From: Hyphomonas jannaschiana VP2
GTDB taxonomy: Bacteria > Pseudomonadota > Alphaproteobacteria > Caulobacterales > Hyphomonadaceae
Direction of reading: 5' to 3'
DNA: 64,000 nucleotides
Assembly (NCBI RefSeq): GCF_000685215.1
Contig: NZ_ARYJ01000005.1
Span: forward strand, 186,001-250,000
Shown: piece after piece, positions 61,348 to 64,000 of the stretch
Layout: every line of letters begins with the position of its first letter
Numbering within the stretch: the stretch's first letter is position 1
Notes under the pieces: generated by a model
Seen by the model: only the letters and a program-made list of their open reading frames with translations
What the model was told of the DNA's origin: nothing
Database searches by the model: none
Position numbers and translations under genes: made by a program

Positions 61348-62817
61348 GTGGCGATCATCACGCTTTCGCGCATTCTGGCATTCTGGGCGGGCAAACAGCC
61401 AGACCGGGCGGCCATTGACCATGAAGGAGTCCAGATCAGCTGGGCCGAACTGGACAAGCGGACGAACCGCCTGGCGCGCGCCTATGAAAAGCTGGGCGTG
61501 AAGCAGGACGATTTCGTCACCATCGCGCTGCCCAACGGAATCGAATTCTTCGAAGCCTGCCTCGCCACCTGGAAGGCCGGGGCGACGCCGCAGCCGATTT
61601 CTGCGCGCCTGCCCAAGCATGAGCGGGATCAGATCGTGGAGCTCGGCAAGCCGTCGCTCGTTATTGGCGTCCCGGAAGGCGAGTATGGCGACACGCCGTC
61701 CGTGCCGGAGAATTTCGTGCCGGATGCGAGCCTTCCGGATACGGAGCTGCCAGAGCGCATGGCGGCCTCGATCAAGGCGATGACCAGCGGCGGCTCCACC
61801 GGCCGGCCAAAACTGATCGTCTCCAAGATCCCGGCTGCCTGGGATCCGGAGCTGCCTTATCTTGAAATCCCGGTCCAGGGCGCGATCCTTATTCCCGGCC
61901 CGCTCTATCACAATGGCCCGTTCATGTGGGCGATGATTGCGCTCTTCAAAGGCTGCACCGTGGGCATCACGACGCGCTTCGACGCGGAGAAGACGCTGGC
62001 CACGATCGAGCGGCTGAAAGTGGATGTCGTCTACACCGTGCCCACCATGATGCGCCGCATCTGGGCGCTGCCGGAAGAGGTGCGGAACAAGTACGACCTG
62101 TCCAGCCTGAAGGCACTCTGGCATCTCGCTGCGCCATGCCCGGCCTGGCTGAAAGAGTGTTTCATCGAATGGCTCGGCGGCGACGTGATCTGGGAACTCT
62201 ATGCCGGCACCGAAGGCCAGGGCACGACAATCATTCAGGGAACGGAATGGCTGGAGCATCGCGGCTCTGTCGGCAAGCCGGTCGAGGCCTGCGAGATGAT
62301 TGTCGTTGACGAGGACGGCAACCGCCTGCCGCCCGGCGAAGTCGGCGAGATCTTCATGCGCCCGCTGGAGGGGCCGGGCACGACCTATCGCTATATCGGC
62401 GCCGAAGCCAAATCACTGGAAGGCGGCTGGGAAAGTCTCGGCGACATGGGCTATATGGACGCGGACGGCTATCTCTACCTGACGGACCGCCTGTCGGACA
62501 TGATCCTGTCAGGCGGGGCGAACATCTATCCGGCCGAAGTGGAGGCTGCGATCGATGCCTATCCGGGCGTTCAGTCCTCGGCCGTGATCGGCCTGCCGGA
62601 TGAAGACATGGGCGCGCGTCTGCATGCCATCATCTGCCGCCCCGAAGGCGCCGTGGACGAGGCTGACATGCTGGCCCATCTGTCGGACATGCTGGTGCGC
62701 TACAAGATTCCGAAGAGCTTCGAATATGTCAGCGAAGCCGTGCGCGACGATGCCGGAAAAGTGCGCCGCAAGACGCTTCGCGAGGAGCGCATCGCCGCCA
62801 TGGCGCAGGACGCCTGA
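61348..62817 (+). CDS. AMP-dependent acyl-CoA ligase
   Basis: 489-residue adenylate-forming enzyme that activates a carboxylic acid to acyl-AMP and then acyl-CoA. The ATP loop is MTSGGSTGRPKLIVSK; the A5 motif is WELYAGTEGQG, A7 is LGDMGYMDADGYLYLTDR and A10 includes the Lys in AGKVRRKTLREE. It resembles the bile-acid/steroid-type CoA ligase branch more than the long-chain fatty acid branch, but that is a judgement from overall layout. Start is GTG at 61348, with GGAGGAGG upstream. Confidence 0.9.
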   Translation: MAIITLSRILAFWAGKQPDRAAIDHEGVQISWAELDKRTNRLARAYEKLGVKQDDFVTIALPNGIEFFEACLATWKAGATPQPISARLPKHERDQIVELGKPSLVIGVPEGEYGDTPSVPENFVPDASLPDTELPERMAASIKAMTSGGSTGRPKLIVSKIPAAWDPELPYLEIPVQGAILIPGPLYHNGPFMWAMIALFKGCTVGITTRFDAEKTLATIERLKVDVVYTVPTMMRRIWALPEEVRNKYDLSSLKALWHLAAPCPAWLKECFIEWLGGDVIWELYAGTEGQGTTIIQGTEWLEHRGSVGKPVEACEMIVVDEDGNRLPPGEVGEIFMRPLEGPGTTYRYIGAEAKSLEGGWESLGDMGYMDADGYLYLTDRLSDMILSGGANIYPAEVEAAIDAYPGVQSSAVIGLPDEDMGARLHAIICRPEGAVDEADMLAHLSDMLVRYKIPKSFEYVSEAVRDDAGKVRRKTLREERIAAMAQDA

Positions 62818-62890
62818 ACGGGTTCCGGTTCCGCTTGACTTACCTTAGGGCGGGGCCCGTCCCCTCCTGAAAAGTCAGGAGGAGACCCAA

Positions 62891-63895
62891 ATGAAAGTTG
62901 CTGCCGTCAAGAAGCCGGGCGGGCCCGGAAATCTCGTCATCGAAGAACGTCCGGACCCCGTTGCGGGCCCGGGCGAGGTGCTTGTGCGCGTGCGTGCGTC
63001 CAGCCTCAATTATCACGACTTTGTCGTCGTCATGGGTGGCATCCCGACACCGGACGGACGCATCCCGATGTCCGATGGTGCCTGCGAAGTCGTCGCCGTC
63101 GGCGAGGGCGTGACGAAATGGAAAGTGGGCGACAAGGTCCTCTCGCTCTTCTTCCCGGGCTGGCAGTCCGGCCAGATCGAGGCGGCAGGGTTCAACTCCG
63201 TTCCCGGAGATGGGGCAGACGGGTTCGGCGCCGAACTGGTGGCCGCGCCGGAAACCGCCTTCACGCGGATGCCGGAAGGCTGGACCTTTGAGGAAGCCGC
63301 GACCCTTCCGTGTGCGGCGCTCACCGCCTGGCGCGGGATCGTTGCCGAAGGCAAGATCAAGCCGGGCGACTGGGTGCTGACGCAAGGCACGGGCGGCGTC
63401 TCGATCTTCGCGCTGCAACTGGCGAAGGCGGCCGGCTGCCGGGTCATCTCCACCTCGTCTTCGCCGGAGAAGCTGGAGAAGCTGAAAGCCCTCGGCGCCG
63501 ATCATGTGATCAATTACAAGGAAAATCCGGAATGGGGCGCCGAAGCGTTCAAGCTGGCCGGCGGGCGCGGCGTGGATGAAGTCGTCGAGATCGGCGGGCC
63601 GGGCACCATGGCGCAGTCCATCGCGGCCTGCCGTCCGGGCGGGCACATCTCGCTGATCGGCGTTCTGACCGGCGTATCGGGCGAAGTGCCGACAGCGGCG
63701 CTTTTCTCGCGTAACATCACCCTGTCGGGCATCACCGTCGGCTCGCGCCGGATGCAGGAAGACATGATCGACGCCATCGAGGCGAACGGCATCAAGCCGG
63801 TGATCGACTCGACCTTCCCGCTCGAAAAGATCGCCGACGCATTCGCGCATCAGGCGAGTCAGAAGCATTTTGGCAAGATCGTCCTGACGGTCTGA
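62891..63895 (+). CDS. Medium-chain (zinc-free) NADPH:quinone-type oxidoreductase
   Basis: 334-residue medium-chain dehydrogenase/reductase. Seen: VLVRVRASSLNYHDFVVVMGG, PMSDGACEVVAVGEGVTKW, the cofactor loop VLTQGTGGVSIFALQLAKA, VISTSSSPEKLEKLKALGADHVIN and EIGGPGTMAQSIAACRPGG. The GxGGVxxFA pattern and the absence of the catalytic zinc cysteine place it with quinone- or enone-reductase-like members. AGGAGGAG precedes the ATG. It ends the lipid/acyl-CoA block. Confidence 0.88.
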   Translation: MKVAAVKKPGGPGNLVIEERPDPVAGPGEVLVRVRASSLNYHDFVVVMGGIPTPDGRIPMSDGACEVVAVGEGVTKWKVGDKVLSLFFPGWQSGQIEAAGFNSVPGDGADGFGAELVAAPETAFTRMPEGWTFEEAATLPCAALTAWRGIVAEGKIKPGDWVLTQGTGGVSIFALQLAKAAGCRVISTSSSPEKLEKLKALGADHVINYKENPEWGAEAFKLAGGRGVDEVVEIGGPGTMAQSIAACRPGGHISLIGVLTGVSGEVPTAALFSRNITLSGITVGSRRMQEDMIDAIEANGIKPVIDSTFPLEKIADAFAHQASQKHFGKIVLTV

Positions 63896-64000
63896 TCCGT
63901 TATGGTCATTTATAGTCCGGCATAGTCATGAGACGTCATGCCGGAGCACGCCCTGGTCCGGTATGATCATGCCATGATCATGGGCTGACATGAAAAAACG
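63896..64000. promoter_or_regulatory. Cluster of ATG-x-TCAT palindromes at the window end
   Basis: This 105-bp stretch has TCCGGCAT (63916-63923) and ATGCCGGA (63938-63945) as exact 8-bp arms. Two perfect ATGATCAT palindromes follow, at 63963-63970 and 63974-63981, 11 bp apart. TATGGTCAT and CATAGTCATG nearby are related. It looks like an operator array for the gene beyond the right edge. Confidence 0.5.

Noticed and set aside
60277-62259. A 660-codon minus-strand frame
   Set aside because: It is antisense to the lysophospholipase and acyl-CoA ligase genes, both well supported; no family is recognisable.

Overview
This is a GC-rich, gene-dense stretch of bacterial chromosome. It most likely comes from an alphaproteobacterium of the Caulobacterales/Hyphomonadaceae type. 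That is an inference from protein families and gene order: a CenR-like regulator beside xthA and lolA, DUF3576 beside leuS, BolA beside a J-domain protein, xerD near aroKB, and a gltD-gltB order. It is also supported by a Caulobacter-style TTGACG/GCTA promoter. I see no rRNA, CRISPR array, insertion sequence or prophage. One tRNA is present.

Layout. Positions 1-7,300 hold the 5' end of leuS, a DUF3576 lipoprotein, a porin and a small exported protein, a ThiE-like/YggS divergent pair, a YkuD transpeptidase, a VOC protein, the cenR-like regulator and xthA. Positions 7,300-17,300 are envelope, redox and division genes: lolA, cnoX, a Lon-substrate-binding-domain protein, Trm112-like and DUF971 proteins, a UbiH-type hydroxylase, amt, ftsK and a GT51 glycosyltransferase. 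Positions 17,350-20,260 hold an aldo/keto reductase, a prolyl-tRNA editing protein, a DUF6065-like protein and a GNAT enzyme.

Positions 20,258-30,585 are a broken-up histidine cluster. hisE, hisF, hisA, hisH and hisB all lie on the minus strand in pathway-cluster order. They are separated by unrelated insertions: a crotonase, a diguanylate cyclase, an M24 peptidase-fold protein, an AT-rich three-gene cassette containing a TIGR04255-type protein, a cupin, an M20 amidohydrolase and two small genes. The AT-rich cassette (about 23,990-25,940) is the best candidate in the window for an undescribed transferred system.

Positions 30,700-37,250 hold a GGDEF/EAL protein, small enzymes, two TonB-C-like exported proteins, a CitE/malyl-CoA-lyase-like enzyme, a Pmp3/YqaE membrane peptide (58 aa) and xerD. 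Positions 37,340-47,250 hold an exported DUF3604 protein, a large exported protein with a tiny membrane protein overlapping it, aroK-aroB, a CBS-domain membrane protein, bolA, a J-domain protein and glpD. Positions 47,289-55,722 hold tRNA-Leu(CAG), an NDUFA9-like epimerase, uppP and the gltD-gltB glutamate synthase operon. Positions 55,790-63,895 hold a DUF4349 lipoprotein, a Tat-signal aminotransferase with a structured leader, and a lipid/acyl-CoA block (carboxyltransferase, SCP2 protein, lysophospholipase, acyl-CoA ligase, medium-chain reductase).

Together the genes cover amino-acid synthesis (His, Glu, shikimate), envelope building (uppP, GT51, YkuD, lolA, cenR-like), chromosome segregation (ftsK, xerD), c-di-GMP signalling and acyl-CoA metabolism. 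Many convergent genes overlap at their stop codons, so intergenic space is small. The non-coding stretches that remain carry several symmetric or phased DNA motifs, reported as findings.
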